From: JBDTSW01 sp963799815 | GTDB taxonomy: Bacteria; Actinomycetota; Thermoleophilia; Solirubrobacterales; 70-9 | Reading direction: 5' to 3' | Assembly (NCBI GenBank): GCA_963799815.1 | Contig: CAWCYG010000001.1 | Coordinates: forward strand, 372,001-436,000 | DNA: 64,000 nucleotides | Shown here: positions 7,788-16,648 of the stretch, in pieces | How the letters are laid out: every line of letters starts with the position of its first letter | How positions within the stretch are numbered: position 1 is the stretch's first letter | Translations under genes and position numbers: made by a program | Notes under the pieces: model-generated | What the model saw: the letters and a program-made list of their open reading frames with translations, nothing else | The model's database searches: none | Told to the model about the DNA's origin: nothing

Positions 7788-8750
7788 ATGCCCGAGACCG
7801 CCGAGCGCATTCACGTCACCCGCTCCCGGGCCAACCCGGGTGGGGCCCAGATCGCCGAGGGACGGCCGTTTCGCGAGCGCAAGCCACCGTGGCTCAAGGT
7901 GCCGGCGCCGGGCGGGCCGACCTATCGCAAGCTCAAGTCGACGATCGAGGCCGACAACCTGCACACGGTGTGCGAGGAGGCGAACTGCCCAAACGTGGGC
8001 GAATGCTGGGAGCGAGGTACCGCGACCTTCATGATCCTGGGCGACGTCTGTACGCGCCGCTGCGGCTTTTGCAACGTGCAGACCGGCAAGCCCACCTGGA
8101 ACGACCCGCTGGAGCCGATGCGCGTCGCCAACCAGGTCAAGCGCATGGGCCTCCGCCACGCCGTTGTCACCTCGGTCGATCGCGACGATCTTCCCGACTA
8201 CGGCGCGAGTGCCTTCGTCGGCGTGATCCGGTCGATCCGGATGCAGGCGCCCGGCTGCAAGGTCGAGGTGCTGACGCCGGACTTCCGTGGCCAGGAGATG
8301 CCTCTCGCGCGCGTCATCGCAGAGCGGCCCGACGTCTTCAACCACAACGTCGAGACCGTGCCCCGCCTCTACCCGAAGGCGCGCCGTGGGTCGGACTTCA
8401 TGCGCTCCGCCCGGGTACTGCGGCTGGCCAAGGAGATGGCGGGCAACGAGGTGGTGACGAAGTCGGGCCTGATGGTCGGCCTCGGTGAGGAGTTCGACGA
8501 GATGGTCGAGACCTTCGAGATCCTGCGCGAGCACGAGGTCGAGGTGCTGACCGTGGGGCAGTACCTGCGCCCGACCGAGAACCACTTGCCCGTGGTCCGC
8601 TACTGGCACCCAGACGAGTTCGAGGCATTGCGCGAGGCGGCCGTGGCGATGGGCTTTGCCTCGGTTGCCTCCGGCCCGCTCGTGCGTTCGTCCTACCACG
8701 CGGACGAGTCGGCGCGCGAGGCGGCGGAGAGCCGCGCCGCGGCCGCCTAG
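7788..8750 (+). CDS. lipA: Lipoyl synthase LipA
   Basis: This radical-SAM enzyme inserts two sulfurs into protein-bound octanoyl chains. The 320-aa product has both cluster motifs: the auxiliary CEEANCPNVGEC (from Cys62) and the radical-SAM CTRRCGFC (Cys88, Cys92, Cys95). HNVETVPRLYPKAR and the C-terminal RSSYHADE are also typical; the latter supplies the Ser ligand of the auxiliary cluster. ATG 7788 lies 4 nt after lipB, so the two steps of lipoyl assembly are coupled, next to the E2 that needs them. Confidence 0.97.
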   Translation: MPETAERIHVTRSRANPGGAQIAEGRPFRERKPPWLKVPAPGGPTYRKLKSTIEADNLHTVCEEANCPNVGECWERGTATFMILGDVCTRRCGFCNVQTGKPTWNDPLEPMRVANQVKRMGLRHAVVTSVDRDDLPDYGASAFVGVIRSIRMQAPGCKVEVLTPDFRGQEMPLARVIAERPDVFNHNVETVPRLYPKARRGSDFMRSARVLRLAKEMAGNEVVTKSGLMVGLGEEFDEMVETFEILREHEVEVLTVGQYLRPTENHLPVVRYWHPDEFEALREAAVAMGFASVASGPLVRSSYHADESAREAAESRAAAA

Positions 8751-8935
8751 TTTCGAATCCGCGCCGGCGTCCCGAGGAAGCTCTAGGATCGTCGGCGCTG
8801 ATCGCCGGGGGGTACCGGCAAATGCCCGGCCACGAGAAGGAGGCTCAAGTGTCTGGAGAGGGTTCATCACGGCGGCCGAGCAGCTTCAGGAAGACGTCGA
8901 AAACGCGGGAGGCTGAGGTGACTGAGGGCTTTGAC

Positions 8936-9196
8936 ATGCGCAGGCGCCTGAGCGCGATCGCGGCGGCAGCGGTGTTGGCCTTGAGCGGCGCCGCGTGGAG
9001 CGGCTGCGGCAGCGACGACGCCGAGGAAGCGGCGGAGGAGGTCCAGCAGTCGGCCGAGGACGTCGGCCAAGAGGCCGAGGATGCAGCCGAGGACGTGGGT
9101 GATGCCGCGGAGGAGGCAGGGCAGGAGGCCGAGGACGCAGCGGAGGACGCTCAGGAGCAGTTCGAGGGCGAGTCGGAAGACGATCCGGGTTACTAG
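8936..9196 (+). CDS. Small acidic heptad-repeat lipoprotein-like protein
   Basis: An 86-aa protein with a basic start (MRRRLS), a hydrophobic stretch (AIAAAAVLALSGAAW) and SGC, which resembles a lipobox although the -3 position is Trp rather than Leu. The remainder is a very acidic Ala/Glu/Asp repeat (EAEDAAEDVGDAAEE and similar), predicted to be helical or coiled coil. It resembles small surface lipoproteins of unknown function. GTG 8918, with GGGAGG at 8907-8912, is an equally good start and adds six residues. No family was recognised. Confidence 0.6.
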   Translation: MRRRLSAIAAAAVLALSGAAWSGCGSDDAEEAAEEVQQSAEDVGQEAEDAAEDVGDAAEEAGQEAEDAAEDAQEQFEGESEDDPGY

Positions 9197-9259
9197 GCAA
9201 GCAGAGCCGCGCGCCGCGCTCGGCGCCCGCCCACCGGTGAGGACGAACGCGGGCGACGG

Positions 9260-9454
9260 ATGAGCCCAGAGGCTCGCGGTGCCCTCCTCGGCGCCGGCAT
9301 CGCCTTCTGCATTCTCTTCGGCGGCGCCTCGCTCGTCGCGATCTTCGAAGCCGTCACGCCGTTCGGCGTGTTCTTGGGGATCGCCTCGTTCGTGATCATC
9401 GCCATGATCGGCATCGGGCTGATCGGCGCGATGCGCAACCCTCCCGGCCGCTAG
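9260..9454 (+). CDS. Small two-helix membrane protein
   Basis: A 64-aa product with two hydrophobic segments (about residues 8-27, LLGAGIAFCILFGGASLVAI, and 34-57, GVFLGIASFVIIAMIGIGLI) and a short basic tail (RNPPGR). Start ATG 9260 lies 63 nt after the lipoprotein gene. No family recognised; the size and hydropathy pattern are the only evidence that it is real. Confidence 0.45.
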   Translation: MSPEARGALLGAGIAFCILFGGASLVAIFEAVTPFGVFLGIASFVIIAMIGIGLIGAMRNPPGR

Positions 9455-9584
9455 CCGCCTACCGTCGCGCCATTGTCAGCTGGCTGGAACGAGCAGCGAG
9501 GCAGCCGACCCCCCAACGGAGACCCGTCGAGCCTAGTGCCGCCGCTCGGAGAAAGCAAGTACCAACCGCACCGGCGGGACTCAA

Positions 9585-9657
9585 TGGAGCCAGCGGGACT
9601 CGAACCCGCGACCTCTCGGATGCAAACCGAACGCTCTCCCAACTGAGCTATGGCCCC
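9585..9657 (-). tRNA. tRNA-Ala (anticodon TGC)
   Basis: 73 nt on the minus strand fold as a complete cloverleaf: acceptor GGGGCCA/TGGCTCC, anticodon arm TTCGG-TTTGCAT-CCGAG with anticodon TGC, and T arm GCGGG-TTCGAGT-CCCGC. It ends in encoded CCA-type A73 and is intact, without nearby 3'-half copies. It is a different isoacceptor from the array-associated tRNA at 14209. Confidence 0.97.
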
Positions 9658-9800
9658 AGGGCCTCGATTGTAGGTCGCGCACTCCATTTCGACCAAGAGG
9701 CAACCTGACGTTCACCGGCGCTTGACGTTCAGGCGCCCGTGGATCGGGAACCCTTGTGAGAGGATGCGGCGCTGGGCCGCTAGGCAATCGGAGGAGAGGG

Positions 9801-11168
9801 ATGGCTGAGACGCATACGGCGGAGGCAGTGGGGGAGCGCGAGCATCCCGACAAGTCCGCCGAGGCAACGGAGGACGCCAAGGGCAAGAGCAAGGCCGGCA
9901 AGGGCCGCGCCGAAGTCTCGAACATCGACATCGTCCGGCACTACTTCGACAAGGCCGCCGACCACCTCGGCATCCCCGAGGACATCCAGACCGTCTTCTG
10001 GACCCCCTACCGCGAGGTCACGGTCCAGATCCCGGTAAAGCTCTCCGACGGCAAGACACACGTCTTCTCCGGCTACCGCATCCAGCACAACGGCGCCCGT
10101 GGCCCCTACAAGGGCGGCGTCCGCTTCCACCCCGAGGTCGACGTGGACGAGGTCCGCGCCCTCGCCTCGCTCATGACCTGGAAGACGGCGGTGGCCGGAG
10201 TCCCGTTCGGCGGCGCCAAGGGCGGCATCAACTGCCCGGCCGGCGACCTGAGCCAGGCCGAGCTGCAGAAGATCACGCGCTCGTTCATGGACAAGATCGA
10301 GAAGGTGCTCGGGCCCACCCGCGACATCCCCGCACCGGACGTCAACACGAACGCGCAGACGATGGCTTGGATGATGGACGAGTACGGGAAGCTTCACGGC
10401 CACACCCCTGCCATCTGCACCGGCAAGCCGATCGCACTCGAGGGCTCCTACGGCCGCGAGGCCGCCACCGGGCGCGGCTGCGTCTACATGTTTCGGGAAG
10501 CGGCCCCGCACCTCGGGCTCTCCCCCGCCGATACGACCTTCGTCGTTCAGGGCTATGGCAACGTCGGCTCCTGGGCGGCGCGCATCATGCAGCAGCTCGG
10601 ATCGAAGATGATCGCCGTCTCCGATGCCAGCGGAGCGATCCGCTCCGACGATGGGATCGACGCCAACGCCCTCTACGACCACATCTCGGACGGTGGCCTG
10701 ATCTCCGACTTCGAGGGCGCCGAGGAGATGGATCCCGACGATCTGATCGAGGTCCCCTGCGACGTCTTCCTCCCGGCCGCGCTCGGCGGCATGATCCATG
10801 AGGGCAACGCCGATCGCATGCAGTGCAAGGTCATGGTGGAGGGCGCGAACAGCCCCACCACGCCCGCGGCCGACGAGATCCTGCGCGAGAAGGACGTCTA
10901 CGTCATCCCCGACGTGATGGCGAACGCCGGCGGCGTCGTCGTGTCCTACTTCGAGTGGGTGCAGAACCTCCAGCACTTCCGCTGGGACGAGCGGGAGGTG
11001 AACGACAAGCTCGGGACGATCATGCGGCGCGCCTACCGCGAGGTGTCAGCGCGGGCGAAGGAGGAGAAGCTCGACCTGCGAGCGTCGGCCTACCTCGTGG
11101 GGATCGAGCGGGTCGTCGAGGCGGCGCAGACCCGCGGCTACGTCGACGTGGAGACCCGGCGCAGCTAG
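9801..11168 (+). CDS. gdhA: Glutamate dehydrogenase
   Basis: A 455-aa hexameric-type Glu dehydrogenase interconverting glutamate and 2-oxoglutarate plus ammonia. Motifs: GPYKGGVRFHP, the catalytic PFGGAKGGI (about residues 135-143), DIPAPDVNTNAQTMAW, the nucleotide-binding GYGNVGSWAA (about 250) and DVMANAGGVVVSYFEWVQN. An N-terminal ~40-residue Lys/Glu/Ala-rich extension is unusual. Start ATG 9801 is set by an exceptionally strong ribosome site (GGAGGAGAGGG, 9790-9800). It is monocistronic and converges with the acidic protein gene. Confidence 0.95.
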   Translation: MAETHTAEAVGEREHPDKSAEATEDAKGKSKAGKGRAEVSNIDIVRHYFDKAADHLGIPEDIQTVFWTPYREVTVQIPVKLSDGKTHVFSGYRIQHNGARGPYKGGVRFHPEVDVDEVRALASLMTWKTAVAGVPFGGAKGGINCPAGDLSQAELQKITRSFMDKIEKVLGPTRDIPAPDVNTNAQTMAWMMDEYGKLHGHTPAICTGKPIALEGSYGREAATGRGCVYMFREAAPHLGLSPADTTFVVQGYGNVGSWAARIMQQLGSKMIAVSDASGAIRSDDGIDANALYDHISDGGLISDFEGAEEMDPDDLIEVPCDVFLPAALGGMIHEGNADRMQCKVMVEGANSPTTPAADEILREKDVYVIPDVMANAGGVVVSYFEWVQNLQHFRWDEREVNDKLGTIMRRAYREVSARAKEEKLDLRASAYLVGIERVVEAAQTRGYVDVETRRS

Positions 11169-11175
11169 GACGAAA

Positions 11176-12120
11176 TCAGAAGTCGAAGTCCTTCGGCTCG
11201 CCCTGCTCGAACCAGAGCTCGTCGTCCTCAGGCTGATCGCGCAGGAACTCCGGCGTTTCCTCGAGGACGTCCTCGCCCTCCGCGTCGGTCTCGCCACTCT
11301 TCTCGAGCGGCTCCTCACCGGTCGCCGGCGGCAGGACCTCGTCCTCATCAGTGGCCGGGGCCAAGGGCTCCTCGTCGGTGACGGGCGCCGGTGCCTGCTC
11401 ATCTGTGTCTGGCGCCAGGGGCTGCTCGTCCGTGGCGGGCGGCCCAGGTGCGGCCGAGGGTGCCTCGTCCAAGTCCACGCCTGCCTCGTCCGCAAGCAGC
11501 TCCTCCATCGAGTGCTCCTCGGTCTCGAGCAGCTCGATCGGATGCTCCTCGGAGATGGGCTGCGCCGGCTCAGCGGGTAGCTCTGCCTCCGGCTGGCTCG
11601 GCGGCGGTGCCTCGGGCTCGGCTGACGGCTCCGGCTCGGCCTCGGCCACACCCGGCTCGCTCGCCTGGTCGTAGAAGCCTCCGGCATCGGGAGCCGGCGA
11701 GTCCTCGGCGACGGGATCGACGGGCGCCTGCTCGACGGCCTCGGGGTCGGCTGACGGCTGCTCAGACCCCTCGAAGGTGGTCTCGGCGGGGGGCACCGGA
11801 GCCATCGGCGCGTCGGTCGCCGGTTGCGCCGGCGGCTCTTCTACCGGCGCTGGAGCGGTGGGCTCCCCAGTCGCCGGCGGGGAAGGATCCAATAGCGCCG
11901 TCGCATCCTCGGAGCCGTCATCGCCTGCGGACGCCCGGGCGCCTTCATCCGTCGCACCCTCGACAACATGCTGCTCCTGGGACTCGGGAAAATCAGGCTC
12001 ACCGGGCCGCGTCGGCGGGCCAAAAGCCTCGTCTTCGAGCTGCTTTACCTCGGAGTCATCCGCGCCATGCTGGCGCTTTAGGTCGAGGTGCTGTCGAATC
12101 GCGTCGTCGAGAATTCCCAT
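11176..12120 (-). CDS. Acidic Pro/Glu-rich disordered protein
   Basis: A 314-aa protein with a compact N-terminal segment (MGILDDAIRQHLDLKRQHGA, then KQLEDEAFGPPTRPGEPDFP) and a long low-complexity region built from Pro, Glu, Ala, Asp and Thr. The low-complexity part has repeated phrases such as PATDEQPLAPDTDEQ and PATDEEPL, and it ends in DDELWFEQGEPKDFDF. No transmembrane segment or signal peptide is visible. I have a memory of the N-terminal segment being conserved in related actinobacteria, but no function. The composition suggests a disordered linker or scaffold. Confidence 0.65.
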   Translation of the reverse strand: MGILDDAIRQHLDLKRQHGADDSEVKQLEDEAFGPPTRPGEPDFPESQEQHVVEGATDEGARASAGDDGSEDATALLDPSPPATGEPTAPAPVEEPPAQPATDAPMAPVPPAETTFEGSEQPSADPEAVEQAPVDPVAEDSPAPDAGGFYDQASEPGVAEAEPEPSAEPEAPPPSQPEAELPAEPAQPISEEHPIELLETEEHSMEELLADEAGVDLDEAPSAAPGPPATDEQPLAPDTDEQAPAPVTDEEPLAPATDEDEVLPPATGEEPLEKSGETDAEGEDVLEETPEFLRDQPEDDELWFEQGEPKDFDF

Positions 12121-12153
12121 GGCGCTCGAACCGGCCCCAAGACTACCCGCCTA

Positions 12154-12175
12154 GGGCGGCTCGAAGGAGCCGCCC
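12154..12175 (-). terminator. Hairpin terminator after the diguanylate cyclase gene
   Basis: A perfect 9-bp stem GGGCGGCTC/GAGCCGCCC with loop GAAG lies between the stop of the minus-strand GGDEF gene and the start of the next minus-strand gene. No U-run follows, as is common in high-GC actinobacteria. Confidence 0.5.
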
Positions 12176-12201
12176 GCCTGGGCGCAATGCAGCTTCCAGG
12201 C

Positions 12202-14085
12202 TCACTTCGCCGCTTGGGCGCGCGTACCTGCCGGCGCCAGCTCAACACGGTTCTTGCCGCGGCGCTTGGCCGCATAGAGGGCCGCGTCAGCGGCTGCGAT
12301 AAGCGACGCCACGTCGGTGGCAGAACCCGGCATGGTGGCCACCCCCAGGCTCGCTGTCACGTGGAGGACCTCGTCTCGACCCGGGAACGGAACCGGCTCG
12401 GCCTCGATCCGCTCGCGGATGCGCTCGGCGAGCTCTGCGGCGCCCTCCGGATCCGTTTCGGGCAGTGCAACGGCGAACTCCTCACCGCCGTAGCGCGCCG
12501 GCTCATCGATCTCGCGCGAGACCTCGGCGAGGATCCGCCCGATCCTTCGCAGCACCTCGTCTCCCTGGACGTGGCCGTGAGCGTCGTTGACCCGCTTGAA
12601 GTTGTCGACGTCGAGCATCAGGAGGGAGAGCGGATGTCCGAATCGCGCCGCGCGGCTTGCCTCCCTCTCGGCAGCCTCGCGGAAGGCGCGGTTGTTTGAG
12701 AGCCCGGTGAGCGCGTCGGTGACTGCCTGCTCGCTCACGAGCTCGTGAAGGGCCACGTTCTCGATCGAGGCCGCGGCCTGGCCGATCAGGTAGAGGAAGA
12801 CATCGCGCTCGCCGGGAGTGAACCGGCTCTGCGAGCGAGCGATGGTCATGAGGCCGAGGTTGCGGCCGGGATCGTTAATGCGCCGCAGCGGGGCCGAGAG
12901 CGCATGCGCTCCCTCTGCATCCCGCGAGATCGCCTCGTCGGAGCGGTCGGCCTCCGCTTCGGCAGCAAGCATCGCGTCCTGCATCGGCCCACTCGCCTTT
13001 CCCGAGCGGGCCTCGGCTCCCTCGCGACCGGTGAGCGCGATCAGCCCATACTCCGCGCCGCAGGCGGATACGGCAGTCTCCGCCAGCACGCTCAGGATTC
13101 CCTGGCGGTCAAGCCCTGAAGCGACCGCGTCACCGATGCGGCGGATCGAGCGGTCGATTTCGATCTGCTGACGGCGCAGCTGCTCCATCTGCTCGACCAG
13201 CCGGTAGGTCATCTTGTTGAACTCGATGGCCAGCCCGGCCATCTCATCGCGCTCGCCACCGATGACGGGCACGTCCTCGCTGAAGTCCCCGGCGCCGATC
13301 CGCTTCGCGGCAGCGAGCATCACGGCGACCTGCCGCGAGAGGTGGCGCCGCAGGTACCACACCATCAGGAGCGCGATCCCGAGGACAGCGGCGAGCACCG
13401 CGATCACCGTCGGGCTCGATTCGAAGAACCCGGCCTCGGCGGGCGGGCCGAAGAGCGCGATCCGCTGGCCGTCGCCACCGGGAAGCTCGCCGGTCAAGAC
13501 TCGCCAGTCGCGGCCGTCTGCGGTGACGTCCGCAGCGCCGCTGGCAGGAACGTCGACGCTTTCGCCATCCTCGAGCTCCACCTGCGTCTCGCCGTCCGTG
13601 TAGACGGCCGCCTCGCGCCCGGTGAGGCGCTCGACCTCGTCGATGTAGTCCTGGGAGGAGGAGACCGAGACCGTCAGGCTGGCCGCGACCTCGCCGTTGT
13701 CATCGATCTCGATCAGGGCTGGCGCAAACGGCTGCCCCTGCCCCACGCTCGCGAGCTCCTCGCCCTCGCCGGTGGTCAGCTCCAGCGCGACCGCGCCATG
13801 GTCGCTGGCAAGTCGATCGGCCGCAGCGGTCGCAGCGGCCCCATCCCCCGAGCGAATCGCCACTCCGAGCTGCGTGTCCGATCCGATCTGCTCAGCCGTC
13901 CTTACGGCTTGGGCCGTGAGGTCCTCATACAGGGCGGTCGCCGTCTCGAGCCCACCGAAGAGTCGGGCGTCCGCCTTTCCGCTCGAAGCGTCCTCCGCGG
14001 TACGGGAAGCGAGCACGCCAATCACGACCATCGGCAGGACGACGATCAGCAAGAAGAACAGTGTCAGGCGGCCGCGAAAGCTCAC
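12202..14085 (-). CDS. Membrane diguanylate cyclase (sensor-HAMP-GAF-GGDEF)
   Basis: A 627-aa receptor expected to make cyclic di-GMP from two GTP. It has TM1 near residues 7-28, an extracytoplasmic sensor, TM2 near 225-247, HAMP (ISAGDFSEDV-like segment, to about 300), a GAF-like region to about 450 and a GGDEF domain. The active motif is RYGGEEF. An inhibitory I-site RxxD (REID) sits exactly five residues before it, so product feedback is expected. GTG start; an AGCTTA (TAAGCT on this strand, 14096-14101) lies 10 nt upstream as a possible leaderless -10 box. Confidence 0.9.
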   Translation of the reverse strand: MSFRGRLTLFFLLIVVLPMVVIGVLASRTAEDASSGKADARLFGGLETATALYEDLTAQAVRTAEQIGSDTQLGVAIRSGDGAAATAAADRLASDHGAVALELTTGEGEELASVGQGQPFAPALIEIDDNGEVAASLTVSVSSSQDYIDEVERLTGREAAVYTDGETQVELEDGESVDVPASGAADVTADGRDWRVLTGELPGGDGQRIALFGPPAEAGFFESSPTVIAVLAAVLGIALLMVWYLRRHLSRQVAVMLAAAKRIGAGDFSEDVPVIGGERDEMAGLAIEFNKMTYRLVEQMEQLRRQQIEIDRSIRRIGDAVASGLDRQGILSVLAETAVSACGAEYGLIALTGREGAEARSGKASGPMQDAMLAAEAEADRSDEAISRDAEGAHALSAPLRRINDPGRNLGLMTIARSQSRFTPGERDVFLYLIGQAAASIENVALHELVSEQAVTDALTGLSNNRAFREAAEREASRAARFGHPLSLLMLDVDNFKRVNDAHGHVQGDEVLRRIGRILAEVSREIDEPARYGGEEFAVALPETDPEGAAELAERIRERIEAEPVPFPGRDEVLHVTASLGVATMPGSATDVASLIAAADAALYAAKRRGKNRVELAPAGTRAQAAK

Positions 14086-14208
14086 GAACCTCGGGAGCTT
14101 AGATCGGCGACGGCTGAACTACGCCATTTCTTTCTGCATACATGGGTTCTGACGCCCGCGGCTATCCTTCGCCGCGGCGCCGGGAGCGTGCCTCCCGGGG
14201 CCAATCGA

Positions 14209-14281
14209 GGGGCTATAGCTCAGTTGGAAGAGCGCCTGGATCGCACCCAGGAGGTCGGGGGTTCGAGTCCCCCTAGCTCCA
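14209..14281 (+). tRNA. tRNA-Ala (anticodon CGC), anchor of the cassette array
   Basis: A 73-nt intact cloverleaf: acceptor GGGGCTA/TAGCTCC (one G-U), D arm GCTCAGTTGGAAGAGC, anticodon stem CCTGG/CCAGG with loop ATCGCAC (anticodon CGC) and T arm GGGGG-TTCGAGT-CCCCC. Its last 42 nt, from the first base of the anticodon loop (14240) to A73 (14281), recur in whole or in part about twelve times downstream on the same strand. That places the presumed attachment crossover in the anticodon loop. Confidence 0.97.
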
Positions 14282-14454
14282 TCTCCGAAAAGGCCTGCAC
14301 TTGTGCCGGATCTCTCGCTCTTGTCAGGGCTGGTTGCCGGACTCTCGCCCTCTCCTGGCGCCCATTGAGCGCCTTGTCCTCGAAGCTTTGCTATCGCGGG
14401 GCCAGCCTAACCGGAGCGCGCCGTCGAGCCGTTTGTGGGAGCTTTGCCGGGTCG

Positions 14455-15441
14455 GTGAAGGCGATCGTCCAGGACACCTATGGCGGGACCGAGGTGCTCG
14501 CGCTGCGGGAGATCGAGAAGCCAGCTATCGCCGATGACCAGGTGCTCGTCGCCGTCGAGGCGGCGGGCGTCGACCAGGGCGTCTGGCACCTGATGAGCGG
14601 GCTTCCCTACATGGTGCGGATCATGGGCTTCGGATTGCGGGCACCGAAGCTCCTCGTGCGCGGCACCGAGGTCGTGGGGCGGGTCGAGGCGGTCGGCGCA
14701 GCCGTGACCCGATTTCGGCCCGGCGACGAGGTGTTCGGCGTCTGCGAGGGCTCGTTCGCCGAGTACGCGGCCGCCCGCGAGGACCGCCTGGCGCCGAGGC
14801 CGTCGAACGTGAGCTTCGAGCAGGCGGCCGTCGCCCCGGTCTCGGGCGGCACCGCGCTTCACAGCCTCCGCGACAGGGGCGAGCTCGAGGCCGGACAACA
14901 GGCGCTGATCATCGGCGCCGGCGGCGGCGTCGGGACATTCGCCGTCCAGCTGGCGAAGGCCTTCGGCGCCCACGTCACCGGCGTCTGCAGCGGCAGTAAG
15001 GCGGAGCTCGTCCGGTCGATCGGCGCCGACGAGACGATCGACTACACCCGAGAGGATTTCGCCGACGGCGGCCGCCAGTTCGACCTGATCGTCGAGACCG
15101 CGGGCCGCCGCTCGCTCTCGCACCTTCGCCGCGCGCTAACCCCGCGGGGGACCCTCGTGATCGTCGGCGGCGAAGGCGGTGGGCGGTGGACCGGCGGCTT
15201 CGGGCGCCAGATCCTCCGCGCGCCCCTGCTCTCGCTGTTCGTCGGCCAGCGGCTTCGGCCGGTGACCTACGAGGAGTGCGCCGAGGACCTGGAGGCGCTG
15301 CGGGAGCGGATCGAGGCGGGCGAGGTGACGCCGGTCGTCGCCCGCACCTTCCCGCTCGCCGAGGCCGCCGAGGCGATCCGCTTTATGCACGACGGGGGCG
15401 CCGCGGGCAAGGTCGTGCTCAACGTCGGGACGGGTGCCTAG
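14455..15441 (+). CDS. Zinc-less MDR-family NAD(P)-dependent oxidoreductase
   Basis: A 328-aa medium-chain dehydrogenase/reductase of the quinone-oxidoreductase type: GroES-like N half (VDQGVWHLMSGLPYM, RGTEVVGRVEAVG, RPGDEVFGVC) and Rossmann half with GAGGGVGTFAVQLAKAFGAHV (about residues 162-182). The catalytic zinc ligands of alcohol dehydrogenases are not evident, so a quinone or enone reductase is more likely. Start GTG 14455; other in-frame upstream sequence is noncoding. It is the first gene of the first cassette, 174 nt after the tRNA. Confidence 0.85.
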   Translation: MKAIVQDTYGGTEVLALREIEKPAIADDQVLVAVEAAGVDQGVWHLMSGLPYMVRIMGFGLRAPKLLVRGTEVVGRVEAVGAAVTRFRPGDEVFGVCEGSFAEYAAAREDRLAPRPSNVSFEQAAVAPVSGGTALHSLRDRGELEAGQQALIIGAGGGVGTFAVQLAKAFGAHVTGVCSGSKAELVRSIGADETIDYTREDFADGGRQFDLIVETAGRRSLSHLRRALTPRGTLVIVGGEGGGRWTGGFGRQILRAPLLSLFVGQRLRPVTYEECAEDLEALRERIEAGEVTPVVARTFPLAEAAEAIRFMHDGGAAGKVVLNVGTGA

Positions 15442-15562
15442 CCGGGCGGGCGATGGATGCTATGGGCAAAGCAGCCCTCCATCCAGGATCGGAGCCGCTG
15501 CGTCTTGACCGTGCCTCCCCGTTCCAGGCGTCTGTCCGGAGCGTTGTTGCGATCATGCGGGC

Positions 15563-16378
15563 ATGCCACGGCTTGGCGCGAAAGAGCGTGCGCAGCTACC
15601 CGACAGCGCGTTCGCATACATCGATTCGGGCGGCCGACGTCGGCTACCGATCAACGATGCGGCGCACGTCCGGAATGCCCTCGCCCGGTTCAGCCAGGTG
15701 GGGTTCGAGGACGAGGGGGCGCGGGACCGGGCGCGCAGCCGGCTTCTCAGGGCGGCGAAGAAGCACGGAATCGTGCCCATTGGCTTCATCAGCGCGCAAC
15801 TGCAGCCGCAACGGAAGCTGCCGAAAGGCCAGGTCACGTTCCTGCTGACCGATATCGAGGGCTCAACTGAGCTGCTTAGGCGCCTCAACGATCAATACGC
15901 TCAGCTACTCGCCGATGTTCGTCGTCGAGTGCGCACCGCGGTTCGGCACGCCGGGGGGCACGAGGTGTCCGCCCGCGGCGACGATGTCTTCGCGGTGTTC
16001 GAACGCGGCCCCGCCGCAGTAGAGGCCGCCGTGGCGATCCAGCGGGCGATGCAAACCGGCGGTTGGCCCGGGGGAAACGACGTGCGGCTGCGAATCGGCC
16101 TGCATCGCGGGCGTCCCAGGCTCACCGAAACCGGCTACGTCGGCCTCTCGGTCCACGCGGCGGCGCGCATCTGCTTCGCGGGGCACGGCGGCCAAATCGT
16201 GTTGTCCTCTGCGGTTCGCGCGGCGGTCCTCGACTCGCTCCCAGAGGGGGTCAGCCTGCGGAGCATTGGCGCCTGGCGATTCCGCGGCCTGCCCGAGCCG
16301 GTGGATCTCTTCCAAGCGGACGCGGCTGACGTGCTGACCGACTTCCCGCCGCCAAGGTCGGCCGTCCCTGCCAAATAG
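15563..16378 (+). CDS. Class III adenylate/guanylate cyclase with N-terminal DUF6582-like domain
   Basis: A 271-aa soluble protein. Residues 1-80 (AFAYIDSGGRRRLPINDAAH, KHGIVPIGF) resemble a small domain often attached to class III cyclases in actinobacteria (named from memory). Residues about 87-255 are the catalytic domain with metal-binding Asp in FLLTDIEGST and GDDVFAVF, then IGLHRGRP and GYVGLSVHAAARI. It probably makes cAMP; the substrate-specifying residues were not resolved. It is the second gene of the first cassette, ending 43 nt before the first tRNA remnant. Confidence 0.82.
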   Translation: MPRLGAKERAQLPDSAFAYIDSGGRRRLPINDAAHVRNALARFSQVGFEDEGARDRARSRLLRAAKKHGIVPIGFISAQLQPQRKLPKGQVTFLLTDIEGSTELLRRLNDQYAQLLADVRRRVRTAVRHAGGHEVSARGDDVFAVFERGPAAVEAAVAIQRAMQTGGWPGGNDVRLRIGLHRGRPRLTETGYVGLSVHAAARICFAGHGGQIVLSSAVRAAVLDSLPEGVSLRSIGAWRFRGLPEPVDLFQADAADVLTDFPPPRSAVPAK

Positions 16379-16420
16379 TGCCTGCCGTGACCGAAGCAAG
16401 CTGCGGGCTACCAGAAAGTG

Positions 16421-16468
16421 CTGGTCCACGGCGCCCAGGAGGTCGGGGGTCGAGTCCCCCTAGCTCCA
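16421..16468 (+). repeat. tRNA-Ala 3'-half remnant R1
   Basis: It begins CTGG and ends TAGCTCCA. The anticodon loop is altered (TCCACGG replaces ATCGCA), one T is lost from the T loop, and the GGGGG/CCCCC T stem is kept. A ~55-nt tail with CGAGGCTC...GCTTCTCGCG follows (16469-16525). Confidence 0.85.
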
Positions 16469-16648
16469 CATTGGGGTTGGTTTTGCGGCGACGTCGAGGC
16501 TCTTGCGAAGCCCTTGCTTCTCGCGCGGAGGAGCAGGCCGGCGCGAAACGGTGGCGAGGGACTCCGAACCCCCCGACTCGAGTCGTTGGGGACGTCCCGT
16601 TGAAGCTGGGCGGCGACCGTTCGCGCTCGCCGGCGCTAGCGTGGGGGC

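Noticed and set aside
8881..8935. Longer start for the small lipoprotein (ATG 8822)
   Set aside because: It would put about 38 charged residues before the signal peptide; the hydrophobic signal and the ribosome-binding site favour a start at 8918 or 8936.
12311..14152. Long plus-strand open frames opposite the diguanylate cyclase gene
   Set aside because: They are shadow frames of a high-GC gene; the minus-strand product has clear HAMP and GGDEF domains and the plus-strand translations are Arg/Pro/Ser-rich without motifs.
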